From positions 1 through 30,920 of the IMG/VR virus record IMGVR_UViG_3300025168_000393: 30,920 nt of DNA. One strand, given 5' to 3'. Positions 1 to 8,051 of this stretch are shown piece by piece. Positions within the stretch are counted from its first letter, which is position 1. Each line of letters starts with the position of its first letter. Position numbers and translations under genes: made by a program. A model generated the notes under the pieces. It made no database searches. It saw only the letters and a program-made list of their open reading frames with translations, and was not told the DNA's origin. Source of the stretch: a virus.

Positions 1-1
1 T

Positions 2-409
2 TATACTGATGGATCATGGTTAACCTATGCTGATTATCTTTCTAAAAGAAGAACAAAACCTGGTAAGACAAGCTTCTTATCTTATATGGAGAACATATGG
101 ACTTATGCAGGTACTTGGTCTATAGAAGAATATGAAACGGATCCAATTAAAATTAAGGATGCGAGACCGGGAGACCTCTTCATTGAAGGTGGTTTTCCTG
201 GACATGCTGTGACTATTGTTGATATGGTAGAGAATGATGAGGGTAAGAAATTATATATGCTTGCCCAGTCATTCATGCCAGCACAGTCACATCACATATT
301 ACTCAGTATAAATAACTCAGTATGGTTTGACTTTGATAGAAACAAAGAGGTAGTAGCTACACCAGGCTGGGTATTTAGTAAGAGAAGCGTTAAACGATTC
401 AATAATTAA
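2..409 (+). CDS. DUF4846-type protein, C-terminal part (cut by window edge)
   Basis: The frame is open from base 2 with no stop before the window edge, so this is the C-terminal ~135 residues of a longer protein; the ATG at 86 is internal. It shows the blocks I associate with DUF4846, a Bacteroidota family of unknown function: a PGDLFIEGGFPGHAVTIVDM stretch followed by LAQSFMPAQSHH. The Gly-His-Ala segment followed by an Asp resembles the His part of an NlpC/P60-like papain fold, but any catalytic Cys would lie outside the window, so hydrolase activity is only a guess. It is followed 3 bases later by the next gene. The family call is from memory of motifs; the function is unknown. Confidence 0.7.
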   Translation, partial: YTDGSWLTYADYLSKRRTKPGKTSFLSYMENIWTYAGTWSIEEYETDPIKIKDARPGDLFIEGGFPGHAVTIVDMVENDEGKKLYMLAQSFMPAQSHHILLSINNSVWFDFDRNKEVVATPGWVFSKRSVKRFNN

Positions 410-412
410 ATA

Positions 413-595
413 ATGTATATTATGAATATGTATCAATTTAATGAGAAGAATATTTTAGATACTCTTTCGGCTAATAAAGAAAATCCGGAAGAGTGTCTTA
501 AAATAATAACACAGTTAAAAGAACAGTGTGGAGAACTTACAGAGTTCTTAATAAGACAAGAGAAATTTTTCAAAAACTATAAAAAGAATAAATAA
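413..595 (+). CDS. small hypothetical protein, 60 aa
   Basis: A short, charged protein with a predicted helical, Lys/Glu-rich centre and no Cys pair, signal peptide or membrane segment beyond a single Cys-Gly. I do not recognise it. Three in-frame starts are possible (413, 422, 428); a GTATATT element like those before other genes here lies at 415-421, so if that is a promoter the real start would be 422 or 428. It sits 3 bases after the DUF4846-type gene and 1 base before the next gene, which suggests cotranscription. Confidence 0.6.
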   Translation: MYIMNMYQFNEKNILDTLSANKENPEECLKIITQLKEQCGELTEFLIRQEKFFKNYKKNK

Positions 596-596
596 T

Positions 597-1205
597 ATGG
601 GAGTAGACTGTTATGGCTTAAAGCCTCACAATCCTAATCAGTTTGTGAAACCAACAATAAACTGGGATGATGCCCCAAGTGAAAGAGAAACACAAAAGTT
701 TTTTAATGAAACAGAAGCCTATGAAGAACAAGTAAAAGGATCTTATTTCAGAAATAACTGGTGGTGGTGGAGACCTATGTGGGCATATGCAACAAGCATA
801 GGTTTAGAACATGGTATAATAACCAAGGAACAAGCAAACTACGGTGAAGGTAATGACGGTAGTAAGATTAATGGAAAAATTGCTAAGAAATGGGGTGAAC
901 TTATACTATGGGATATAGCTGAAGGCAATGTACGAGATCATGAGACAGAGTATAAGATACAGTATGATATGGCAAAAGAGCATAATGATGAGCTCGATAA
1001 AGCTATGCAAATACTTCGTGAAGTTGTACAAGCAGAAACAGGTGACAAAGATATTGTACCTAATAGCTATCCAAGAAAACATAAGAAATCATGGCAAGAG
1101 CTATGGGATAGAAGAGATCATAGAGCAAGCTACCCTTTTAGTGAAGAAAACTTAAAAGAGTTTGCAGAGTTTATGATAGAATCGGGAGGGTTCTCGATAT
1201 GTTAG
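597..1205 (+). CDS. conserved hypothetical protein with tryptophan-rich motif
   Basis: 202 residues, acidic overall, starting MGVDCYGLKP. The distinctive feature is YFRNNWWWWRPMWAYA around residues 50-65, a block I have seen in uncharacterised phage and bacterial proteins that also start MG(L/I/V)D. A Lys/Glu-rich helical segment (residues ~105-140) follows, then a basic patch with Trp-Arg (~160-175). No catalytic motif, signal peptide or membrane helix is visible. The last 7 bases overlap the 21-residue peptide gene. The function is unknown. Confidence 0.75.
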   Translation: MGVDCYGLKPHNPNQFVKPTINWDDAPSERETQKFFNETEAYEEQVKGSYFRNNWWWWRPMWAYATSIGLEHGIITKEQANYGEGNDGSKINGKIAKKWGELILWDIAEGNVRDHETEYKIQYDMAKEHNDELDKAMQILREVVQAETGDKDIVPNSYPRKHKKSWQELWDRRDHRASYPFSEENLKEFAEFMIESGGFSIC

Positions 1206-1264
1206 GATTATTAACCGGAGGTTTATACTTAGTATTAGTATACCTCTACTTAAAAGCGGAATAA
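1199..1264 (+). CDS. 21-aa single-span membrane peptide
   Basis: ATG at 1199, TAA at 1262-1264, encoding MLGLLTGGLYLVLVYLYLKAE. Residues 2-18 are almost wholly hydrophobic, and a short charged tail (Lys-Ala-Glu) follows. The start overlaps the stop of the preceding gene by 7 bases and the stop lies 1 base before the lipoprotein gene, which is tight coupling typical of a translated gene. Its place next to a lipoprotein would suit a lysis (spanin or holin-like) or superinfection-exclusion role, but nothing in the sequence proves this. It could be a chance open frame. Confidence 0.45.
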   Translation: MLGLLTGGLYLVLVYLYLKAE

Positions 1265-1265
1265 A

Positions 1266-1421
1266 ATGAGAAAAGTAAGAATATTTTTAACAGTATTAAT
1301 AACAGGATTATTTTTAGTAAGTTGCGGTTCATCCAGAGATATGTGTAAAAGTAAAAAGAAATACTATAAAGCAAACTCGAAATGTTGGAACGCAAAGAAA
1401 CAAAAATATACACGATGTTAG
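1266..1421 (+). CDS. small basic lipoprotein, 51 aa
   Basis: ATG at 1266, TAG at 1419-1421. Residues 1-19 form a signal peptide: MRKVR positive start, hydrophobic core IFLTVLITGLFLVS, then Cys20 in an LVSC lipobox. The mature peptide is only 32 residues, strongly basic (many Lys/Arg), with three further cysteines at 27, 40 and 51 that could form disulfides in the periplasm. No acidic surface-export signal follows Cys20, so the inner leaflet of the outer membrane is the likely site. Possible roles are outer-membrane spanin or superinfection exclusion, both inferred only from size and location. It lies 1 base after the membrane-peptide gene. Confidence 0.7.
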   Translation: MRKVRIFLTVLITGLFLVSCGSSRDMCKSKKKYYKANSKCWNAKKQKYTRC

Positions 1422-1444
1422 TATAAATCATAAATCAAATCATA

Positions 1445-1684
1445 ATGGCAAGACTATTAAAATCAAGTGGAGAGGTGCTACCTAATGTAGACATCTCTTC
1501 ACTCAAAAAAATGCAGAACCTTGTTCAAGGTTATATCGAATTCGTTTACATAAAGGATAAGATATTAATAGTAAACGAAGAAGGTTTACTAGACCAACTG
1601 CCGCCAAACATTGAAGCAAGTCGAATATACGGGAGCCCTTTAGTCGGGGATGTAATAGAGTGTGGAATCAAAGAAGTTAACTGA
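1445..1684 (+). CDS. DUF3846 family protein
   Basis: 79 residues. The segment ending LIVNEEGLLDQLPPNIEASR (residues ~41-60), followed by GSPLVGDVIEC, matches the DUF3846 pattern of phage and plasmid proteins: a short beta-rich module with an NEEGLL...LPxNxxAS signature and a closing G(N/D)V/I strand. The molecular function of this family is not established. It ends 3 bases before the DNA polymerase gene, so it is probably cotranscribed with it. Confidence 0.72.
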   Translation: MARLLKSSGEVLPNVDISSLKKMQNLVQGYIEFVYIKDKILIVNEEGLLDQLPPNIEASRIYGSPLVGDVIECGIKEVN

Positions 1685-1687
1685 TAT

Positions 1688-3541
1688 ATGAATTATTTAA
1701 TAACAAACAATAAGAGTCAGGTTGTATATGATAATATGCAATCTATTTCAGTTGATACCGCAATTTCACAGTTAAGAAGCTGTGAGGTTGTGGGTGTTGA
1801 CACAGAAACTACCGGTTTTAACTGGAATGATAATGCATTATTGTTGTTACAGATATCTACGAAAGAAAACAATTACATATTTGATTGTACAAGTGTAGAT
1901 ATATCAATACTGAATAAAATGTTCTTAAGTGATAAGGTTACTAAAATCTTTCACAATGTAAAGTTTGATTACAAGTTTTTACGTGCGAATAATCTTAATA
2001 CTGAAAATGTATATGATACTATGCTTGCTGATCAAGTTATACACTGTGGTAAAAAGAGTATAAAATACAGTCTTGATGCATTATTAGATAGATATTTTGA
2101 AATATTTATAGATAAGAGCACAAGATTATCATTTGTTACACACAACCCTGGTAATCCATATACTAAGCAGCAACTTAAATATGCATTTACTGATACTGAG
2201 TTTTTATTACAAATTGTAGAGAAACAACAAGAATTAATTAACGAATATGATCTAAATGAGGTAATTAAGCTTGAAAATCAAGCTGCACTTGCCTTTGCAG
2301 ACATAGAATACAATGGTATTTACTTAAATAAGACTAAATGGGAAGAAAACTATAACAAAATCAAGATAGATTTAGAACAATCTATGGAACAGCTTGATAA
2401 TTTTATAGAACTTGATCCTATGTTCGATCGTTTTAAGCTAAAACAAGTACAAACAGACATGTTTCTACCTATGGAAGAGCTTAGAAAGACTAATATGTTA
2501 TGGAGTTCACCTACACAAGTGTTAAAACTTATGCAGTGTGTTAGTCCAGAACTTGAGAGTGTTAATGGTAAAGTATTATTGATGCATAAAAATATGCACC
2601 CTATTGTGTCTAAATATATAAAATATAAGGAACAAGCTAAATTATGTAATGCATATGGCTTGGATTTCTATAAATATCTGCATAAAGATGATAAAATACA
2701 TACATCATTTCAACAGATATTAAATACAGGTAGAGTTTCGTCAAGAAGCCCTAACATGCAGCAGATCCCTAGTAATAATTCATATAGAAATGCATTTGTA
2801 CCTGAAAATGGTGAAGATGTGTTTGTGTCTTCTGATTTTTCCTCTCAGGAGCTTTGTATTATTGCTTTTGGATCTGGTGATCCTGTATGGTTAAATGCAC
2901 TAGAAGAAGGTAAAGATTTACATTCTATATGTGCTGAACTTATATTTGGAAATACATGGATAGACGCAGAAGGTGATACTAAAGAACGTAAGAGACTACG
3001 TACAGCTGTAAAAGCTATTAATTTTGGTCTTGCTTATGGTATGTCAGAGTTTAAACTATCTGATACTTTGGGAATAACAGTCAAAGAAGCTAAGAAAATG
3101 ATTAAGAAATACTTTACAGTGTTTCCTGCCATTAAAAAGTTTCTAGACAATCTAGGAGCATTTGGTACAGATAATGGATTTATCAGAACCTTCTCTCCTT
3201 ATAGACGCATACGATGGTTTGAGGATTGGTCACAAGAAATGGAAGACTTTGCTGCATTAGGCAGTATAGAAAGAGCTTCTAAAAATACACCAATACAAGG
3301 CACCGGTGCAGACATGACTAAACTAGCTTTAGTTATGGTGAGAAAGTCCATTAAACAACAGGATTTACCTGTTAAATTGATTATGACAGTGCATGATCAG
3401 ATTGATACTATATGTAAAAGTGATTTTGCAGAAGAGTGGAGCATAATGCTTAAAGGTATCATGGAAGAAGCCGCACTTAAAATCATTACAAATGGACTAT
3501 TAAAATCAGATACTAATATTACTAAACAATGGCAAAAATGA
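1688..3541 (+). CDS. family A DNA polymerase with 3'-5' exonuclease
   Basis: Replicative DNA polymerase of the Pol I/T7 type, 617 residues, without a 5' nuclease domain. The proofreading domain is complete: Exo I VDTETTGF (D38, E40), Exo II HNVKFDYKFL, Exo III YAFTD. In the polymerase domain, motif A is SSDFSSQEL (catalytic D383), motif B is RTAVKAINFGLAYG (R438, K442, F446, Y450) and motif C is MTVHDQID (H569, D570). Motif C has Gln571 where Glu is usual, and motif A has Cys in place of the Arg after the conserved EL. Phe446 at the Klenow F762 position predicts discrimination against dideoxynucleotides. The gene overlaps the next one and heads the replication block. Confidence 0.95.
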   Translation: MNYLITNNKSQVVYDNMQSISVDTAISQLRSCEVVGVDTETTGFNWNDNALLLLQISTKENNYIFDCTSVDISILNKMFLSDKVTKIFHNVKFDYKFLRANNLNTENVYDTMLADQVIHCGKKSIKYSLDALLDRYFEIFIDKSTRLSFVTHNPGNPYTKQQLKYAFTDTEFLLQIVEKQQELINEYDLNEVIKLENQAALAFADIEYNGIYLNKTKWEENYNKIKIDLEQSMEQLDNFIELDPMFDRFKLKQVQTDMFLPMEELRKTNMLWSSPTQVLKLMQCVSPELESVNGKVLLMHKNMHPIVSKYIKYKEQAKLCNAYGLDFYKYLHKDDKIHTSFQQILNTGRVSSRSPNMQQIPSNNSYRNAFVPENGEDVFVSSDFSSQELCIIAFGSGDPVWLNALEEGKDLHSICAELIFGNTWIDAEGDTKERKRLRTAVKAINFGLAYGMSEFKLSDTLGITVKEAKKMIKKYFTVFPAIKKFLDNLGAFGTDNGFIRTFSPYRRIRWFEDWSQEMEDFAALGSIERASKNTPIQGTGADMTKLALVMVRKSIKQQDLPVKLIMTVHDQIDTICKSDFAEEWSIMLKGIMEEAALKIITNGLLKSDTNITKQWQK

Positions 3542-3882
3542 GAATAGACTATAAAATTTTAAAAGAACTAAAACGAATCTTTGGTGATTACCAAGTTGGA
3601 TCAGAAAAAAACGGAAGATTGTACTTCAGATTTGGTTATTGGCAACATATTGACAAAGATTTGTTTGCGTCTGTATTTCCTACTTATCTTTCTATAGAGG
3701 AGTTTATTGTTGACGAAGACGACGATACTGGTATAGCTTACATATATTATGTGTGGGATGATCAGATTAATAAAGAACGATGGAGGAAAAAGAAAGAAAG
3801 AGACTACAAATTATTTGGATGGTCTATGTTAGGATTAGTTCTATGTATTTTATATATGGTACTATACAAGTACATATTTTAA
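3529..3882 (+). CDS. hypothetical protein with C-terminal membrane helix
   Basis: 117 residues: a mixed, aromatic-rich soluble part with an acidic DEDDD patch (~residues 63-67), a very basic stretch (RWRKKKERD, ~84-92), then one membrane helix (~residues 97-117, LGLVLCILYMVLYKYIF) at the extreme C-terminus. The basic stretch before the helix predicts a tail-anchored protein with its N-terminus in the cytoplasm. Start 3529 overlaps the polymerase gene by 13 bases; ATG 3538 would give an ATGA stop-start overlap and is equally plausible. I do not recognise the family. It might tether replication proteins to the membrane, but that is only a guess from position. Confidence 0.7.
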   Translation: MAKMRIDYKILKELKRIFGDYQVGSEKNGRLYFRFGYWQHIDKDLFASVFPTYLSIEEFIVDEDDDTGIAYIYYVWDDQINKERWRKKKERDYKLFGWSMLGLVLCILYMVLYKYIF

Positions 3883-3913
3883 TTTGATATGTATATAATT
3901 AATCGTATATTTT
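3883..3913 (+). promoter_or_regulatory. candidate promoter before the SF2 helicase gene
   Basis: TTTG at 3883-3886 is followed after 19 bases by TATATTTT at 3906-3913, close to the Bacteroidota -33 TTTG / -7 TAnnTTTG pattern, 6 bases before the ATG at 3920. The downstream part (TTAATCGTATATT) also matches sequences at 7353-7366 and 13943-13956. The region is very AT-rich, so chance matches are easy. Confidence 0.4.
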
Positions 3914-3919
3914 ATTAAT

Positions 3920-5158
3920 ATGAAAATAGATGAAAATAAATTAAAAAGACAGCGTAGAGCTATTGATGTTTGGAAATCAAGTGGCTATAAGGGAACAATT
4001 GAAGCAGTAACAGGCTTCGGTAAAACCTTTGTAGCTTCCTTGATAATACAAGACATGAATAGTAAATTTCCAGATAATACTACACTAGTTATTGTGCCTA
4101 CAAGATACCTATTAGATCAATGGAAGAAAGAAATAGAAACTCATGATCTTAAAGGTGTAAGCGTAATGGTTATAAATACCGGTGTAAAAGCAATAAGACA
4201 AACTGATTTGCTAGTATTAGATGAAATACATAACTATGCTTCTGATATCTTTAAGAGTATATTTACTCTTACACATTACAGTTATATACTTGGTTTAACA
4301 GCTACCTTGGAAAGAAGCGACAAGAAACATTACATAATAGAGAATGAGTGCCCTGTAGTAGATACTATATCTATGAAAGAAGCACTTGCTATGGGATATG
4401 TTTCTAACTTCAAGATATTTAATTTAGGTTTAGAACTACATGCTAAAGAACGTATAAGATATGAACTTATGCATGATAGTTTTAATAAATATTTTAAATG
4501 GTTTGATTTTAATTTTCAGATAGCTATGAAATGTCTACAGAACCAAGAATATAGAGAGCACTATGCTGCGAGAACAGGGTATGATCCCAAAGGTATAATG
4601 AGTGCTGCAGTCAATTGGAGTAAAAATATGAGAAATCGCAAGACATACTTATATAATCACCCCATGAAGATAGAAGCAGCAAAAGAACTAATAGATACCT
4701 TTGACGTTCCTACCATTACATTCTCAGAAAGTGTTAGCTTTGCTGACGAGCTTACAAAAGCCTGCTTTCCGTGGGCAGTGTCATATCACTCTAAAATAGG
4801 TAAGTACAGAAAGATAAAAGCAATAGAAGATTTCAATGATAAAAAATCAGATATTAAAGTTATCTCAACTGCTCGTGCCTTAGATGAAGGATTTGACATT
4901 CAAGACGTAACTCTTGCTGTTGTATGCAGTGGTACCTCTACAAGTAGACAGGATCTACAGCGTACAGGTAGGGCTATACGATTTGCACCTGGTAAGACGG
5001 GTTTGATTGTGAATCTATATTTAAAAGATACACAAGATGAAAAGTGGTTACGTAACCGTCAGAAAAAAACGATAAACGCTACTCACGTGGACTCGATTAA
5101 ACAAATTAAAGAAGCCTTGAGTCAAGCTTCGCTTAATTATTTAAATGTAGAACAATGA
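3920..5158 (+). CDS. superfamily 2 DNA helicase (DEIH box)
   Basis: 412-residue ATP-dependent helicase of the ResIII/UvsW-like SF2 group. Motifs run in order: Walker A TGFGKT (31-36), motif Ia VPTRYLLDQW, motif II DEIH (101-104), motif III TAT, a Ser/Thr-rich motif IV region, motif V ARALDEGFDI and motif VI QDLQRTGRAIRF with arginine fingers. Both RecA-like lobes are complete, joined by a ~100-residue insertion rich in aromatic and basic residues (~170-260). In phages such enzymes remodel replication forks and recombination intermediates. It ends in an ATGA overlap with the next gene, so translation is probably coupled. Confidence 0.92.
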   Translation: MKIDENKLKRQRRAIDVWKSSGYKGTIEAVTGFGKTFVASLIIQDMNSKFPDNTTLVIVPTRYLLDQWKKEIETHDLKGVSVMVINTGVKAIRQTDLLVLDEIHNYASDIFKSIFTLTHYSYILGLTATLERSDKKHYIIENECPVVDTISMKEALAMGYVSNFKIFNLGLELHAKERIRYELMHDSFNKYFKWFDFNFQIAMKCLQNQEYREHYAARTGYDPKGIMSAAVNWSKNMRNRKTYLYNHPMKIEAAKELIDTFDVPTITFSESVSFADELTKACFPWAVSYHSKIGKYRKIKAIEDFNDKKSDIKVISTARALDEGFDIQDVTLAVVCSGTSTSRQDLQRTGRAIRFAPGKTGLIVNLYLKDTQDEKWLRNRQKKTINATHVDSIKQIKEALSQASLNYLNVEQ

Positions 5159-5721
5159 TCTTAGAATCTCCAGGACAGTGGGTAGACTTTTTGTGCAAAC
5201 ATAAGTTGTCGCCCACACAATTCTTATTCTTGTATATAATATATGAAAACGATTATCCGGCTTTATATAAATATGTACATCAAAATGGAGGCTTTGACAT
5301 GTCAGAACTAAACGATCTTGAGAAAAGAGGGTACATGACAAATGATAACCCTAATTTAGCTAGCTCTTTAGCGGATTGCTATACAGTTACAAATAAGTTT
5401 ATTAAGGAACTCTATAATACGGATGTTAACACAGCGTATGATGAGTTCTTTGAGGCTTATCCTGTACAGATATATGTAGACGGTCGAAGACTACCAGGCA
5501 GAAATGCCACGCTTAAAACACGAACTTACTATAAGAAACAGATTGCTACTAAGCGAACTCTTCATAAAAAAGTAATGGAATGTTTAGATTACGCTAAGCG
5601 TAATAATCTTGTCACTATGGGTATGGAAAAATGGATAGAGACAGAACAGTATAAAAGTATTTTAGAAATAATGAAAACAAACATAGATGAATTTGAATCA
5701 CCAAACGACAAACTTTACTAG
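5155..5721 (+). CDS. putative winged-helix replication protein / helicase loader
   Basis: 188 residues, starting inside the stop of the SF2 helicase gene (ATGA). Residues ~19-62 (LSPTQFLFLYIIYE ... ELNDLEKRGYM) look like a winged helix-turn-helix module as in phage replication initiators. The C-terminal half (EFFEAYP, then basic TRTYYKKQIATKRTLHKKV and a helical ...MEKWIETEQY end) is basic and helical, resembling the C-terminal part of O-like or DnaD-like initiators. It overlaps the DnaB-like helicase gene by 35 bases; phage genes next to a DnaB-type helicase are often its loader or the origin-binding protein. The function is inferred from fold impression and context only. Confidence 0.5.
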   Translation: MILESPGQWVDFLCKHKLSPTQFLFLYIIYENDYPALYKYVHQNGGFDMSELNDLEKRGYMTNDNPNLASSLADCYTVTNKFIKELYNTDVNTAYDEFFEAYPVQIYVDGRRLPGRNATLKTRTYYKKQIATKRTLHKKVMECLDYAKRNNLVTMGMEKWIETEQYKSILEIMKTNIDEFESPNDKLY

Positions 5722-6649
5722 CCTTCAAATAAAGACAGCTGAACAAGCTCTTAAAGAAGCAGATGTATTTTTAGAACAAGGAGCTAAAGGGGAAAGACCC
5801 TTTCTTGCTACTAGGTGGGACAAAGTTAATCGGATGTTGCTAGGAGGTTTTCATTTTGGTCAAACTTATTTTCTTGCAGGTGCTTCAGGACATGGTAAAT
5901 CTTTTTTTGTAAATATGTTACATACAGATTTCACCTCCTATTATTTAGGTAACCAAGACGTAAAGATATTACACTTTAGTTTTGAGATGCATGCAAAAGA
6001 CGAGATGATTAGAAAGATATCACAACTTAGTGATATAGATTATAGAAAACTAGTATCGTCAGATAAACCTTTGTCTATTCAGGAACTGGAGATTATAAGA
6101 AAGAATTATGATAGGATGAAAAACAAGAATGTATTTTATGTTGAGACTCCTTCTTCTAGAGAGAGAATATATGCTACTATCAATGAGTTTTGTAATGAAT
6201 TCAAAGATAGTAAGGTAGTTGTATCTCTAGATCACACTTTACTTGTAAACCCTAGTCCTGGTGAGAATGAAATACAATCTCTTGCAGAACTTGGCAAGAT
6301 GTTTATACAAGTCAGAAAAGAGTTTAATACATGTAATATCCTTGTAGGACAAATGAATGATAAAATGGAGTCAAAAGAACGTAGAGATCCTACTAACCCC
6401 GCTTTACATTATCCTACAAAAACAGATATACACGGTAGTAAACAGATATATCATGCAGCTGATGTTGTTATGGTATTACACCAACCAGTACTCCTTAACT
6501 TAGAGTATTATGGTAAGAAGCGATTTCCTACTACAGATCTTGTAGCAATACACTGTCTAAAGAATAGAACAGGAACTGCAGGTCTAACTAGATTGAAGAA
6601 CAATCTACAAAACGGTCGCTTCGACGCTTATGAGAGTAAATTATTTTAA
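5687..6649 (+). CDS. DnaB-like replicative helicase (RecA-fold domain)
   Basis: 320 residues matching the C-terminal ATPase domain of DnaB; the N-terminal primase-binding domain is absent. Walker A is GASGHGKS (65-72), the catalytic Glu is E100 in HFSFEMHAKDEM (DnaB motif H1a), Walker B is VVVSLDH (D182), then ILVGQMND corresponds to the Q/N sensor region, and GSKQIYHAADVVMVLHQP equals the DnaB motif H4 (GS...I...ADVV). It unwinds duplex DNA at the phage fork as a hexamer. The missing N-terminal domain suggests that primase coupling differs from E. coli. The start at 5687 lies inside the previous gene. Confidence 0.9.
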   Translation: MNLNHQTTNFTSLQIKTAEQALKEADVFLEQGAKGERPFLATRWDKVNRMLLGGFHFGQTYFLAGASGHGKSFFVNMLHTDFTSYYLGNQDVKILHFSFEMHAKDEMIRKISQLSDIDYRKLVSSDKPLSIQELEIIRKNYDRMKNKNVFYVETPSSRERIYATINEFCNEFKDSKVVVSLDHTLLVNPSPGENEIQSLAELGKMFIQVRKEFNTCNILVGQMNDKMESKERRDPTNPALHYPTKTDIHGSKQIYHAADVVMVLHQPVLLNLEYYGKKRFPTTDLVAIHCLKNRTGTAGLTRLKNNLQNGRFDAYESKLF

Positions 6650-6673
6650 TAACTTAATAAATCAATAGTAAAT

Positions 6674-7348
6674 ATGGAATTACCAACGAAAGTAATCAAG
6701 TCAACAACAGTAAACCCTTCACTGTTAACTGTCTTCGGACAATCAAAAGTGGGTAAAACAACAATGTTATCTAAGCTAGACAATTGTTTAATTTTAGATA
6801 CGGAGAAAGGTACTAAATATATAGATGCATTGAAAGTACAAATCAATAATAGCGTAGATTTAAAGAACACAGTTAGAGCATTGAAAGAATCAGGAGATCA
6901 GTATACTTACTTAGCTCTTGATACTATAGACAATGTAGTATCCTGGTTTGAAAAAGATGTAGCTAGAGATAATAATGTAGATAGCTTCGCTAAGATTCCT
7001 TTTGGTGATGGTTATAACCAAGTTCGTACAAGAACAATGGCTATGATTAGCGCTCTTATGGAATGCTGTGAACATATAATTATTATAGGTCACAGAAAGA
7101 AGACTATTATCGGTAATGACTCAGTAGAGGTTAATGTAAGCTCTCTTGATTTATCCGGTAAATTAAAGAACTATGTAATGGCAAAATCAGATGCAATTGG
7201 TTTTGTTTACAGAGACGAAGAAGGCAATTTAAAAATATCATTTGAAGCATCTGATGAGGTAGAAGCTGGTACTAGATTACAGCACCTTGCAGGTAAAATA
7301 CTTGATTTTAAATGGTCTGAGATATACAAGACTGCAGTAGGTAAGTAA
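6674..7348 (+). CDS. Sak4-like RecA-fold ATPase (AAA_24)
   Basis: 224 residues. Walker A is FGQSKVGKTT (21-30), a conserved LDTEKGTKYID follows (40-51), and Walker B is YLALDTID (D83). The domain plan matches AAA_24/Sak4 single-strand annealing ATPases, which are shortened RecA-like recombinases that work with a phage SSB. The SSB-like gene directly downstream supports this. A His-Arg-Lys-Lys segment (GHRKKTII) could be the sensor loop. Found between helicase and SSB-like genes, it probably serves recombination-dependent replication or repair. Confidence 0.85.
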   Translation: MELPTKVIKSTTVNPSLLTVFGQSKVGKTTMLSKLDNCLILDTEKGTKYIDALKVQINNSVDLKNTVRALKESGDQYTYLALDTIDNVVSWFEKDVARDNNVDSFAKIPFGDGYNQVRTRTMAMISALMECCEHIIIIGHRKKTIIGNDSVEVNVSSLDLSGKLKNYVMAKSDAIGFVYRDEEGNLKISFEASDEVEAGTRLQHLAGKILDFKWSEIYKTAVGK

Positions 7349-7352
7349 TGAT

Positions 7353-7367
7353 TAAATTCGTATATTG
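7353..7367 (+). promoter_or_regulatory. candidate phage promoter before the SSB-like gene
   Basis: TAAATTCGTATATTG in the 52-base gap between the Sak4-like and SSB-like genes. It shares TTAA-x-T-x-GTATATTG with 13943-13957 and, with one base of offset, with 3898-3912. There is no TTTG at the -33 position, so if functional it would be a phage-specific rather than a typical host promoter. ATG follows 34 bases after the element. Confidence 0.35.
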
Positions 7368-7400
7368 CATTAATAGTAAAACAATTTTAAAGTAAATTTT

Positions 7401-8024
7401 ATGTACAAATTAGTAGAAACACAGAGTAACGCACCAGGCTACACATTGATGAAAGCCGGTGTTAATGAGAATGTTCGTTTAGTAGATGTAACATTCGACG
7501 CCCTTAGAAAAGATGGCACAGGAGGTAATTGCATTAGGTTTTATTTCCAAGACGAGGCAGGTGCTAAATTCACACAAACATACATGGAGGTAACATCTCT
7601 AGAAAGGTTAAAAGAGTCTGCAAAGAATGCGGCTCAATCAGGTAGAAGCTGGTCTTCAACACCTGAACAACTACACGCCGACTTATTAAGGAATGTAGGA
7701 GAATCTTTATACCATATGCTATCTGCGTTTGTACCAAAAGAGAAAGTAAGTATCGGCGGTGCAACTTGGGATGAACTTGGTAAAAATGTATTAAACTTGG
7801 TAGGTAATTCTTATGAAAACCTAAAGTTTAAAATCAAATGTGTGTATGACAAGCAAGGAAAGTATTTACAATTTCCTAATCGTCCACTACAGCCTTTTAT
7901 GGCACCACAAGATAGCGATGTTCAGCTAACAGTCTCTTCTAGAGATAATGTTACAGCTGCAGAGCCTACACCAGAAGCATCTATAAGCACAAAACAAAGT
8001 GCTAGTAGCGGTGACTTATGGTAA
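7401..8024 (+). CDS. putative single-stranded DNA-binding protein
   Basis: 207 residues. The N-terminal ~150 residues are beta-strand rich with an OB-fold-like pattern (RLVDVTFDALRKDGTGGN, IRFYFQDEAGAKFTQTYMEV, later FKIKCVYDKQGKYLQFP). The last ~50 residues are a low-complexity Ser/Thr/Ala/Pro tail ending SASSGDLW, echoing the disordered tail with acidic-hydrophobic tip of bacterial SSB, though the tip has only one acid. It lies after a Sak4-like ATPase, the common SSB position in such phages, and it ends just before a rho-independent terminator. I do not recognise a signature motif, so the role is mainly inferred. Confidence 0.5.
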   Translation: MYKLVETQSNAPGYTLMKAGVNENVRLVDVTFDALRKDGTGGNCIRFYFQDEAGAKFTQTYMEVTSLERLKESAKNAAQSGRSWSSTPEQLHADLLRNVGESLYHMLSAFVPKEKVSIGGATWDELGKNVLNLVGNSYENLKFKIKCVYDKQGKYLQFPNRPLQPFMAPQDSDVQLTVSSRDNVTAAEPTPEASISTKQSASSGDLW

Positions 8025-8051
8025 GATAGAGTCAAATTTTCATTCATAATT

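Noticed and set aside
928-1155. 75-residue plus-strand ORF inside the Trp-rich hypothetical gene
   Set aside because: Frame-shifted shadow of the 202-residue gene, which fits its neighbours' spacing much better.
1246-1431. 61-residue minus-strand ORF opposite the lipoprotein
   Set aside because: Antisense shadow; the plus-strand frame has a convincing lipobox and gene spacing.
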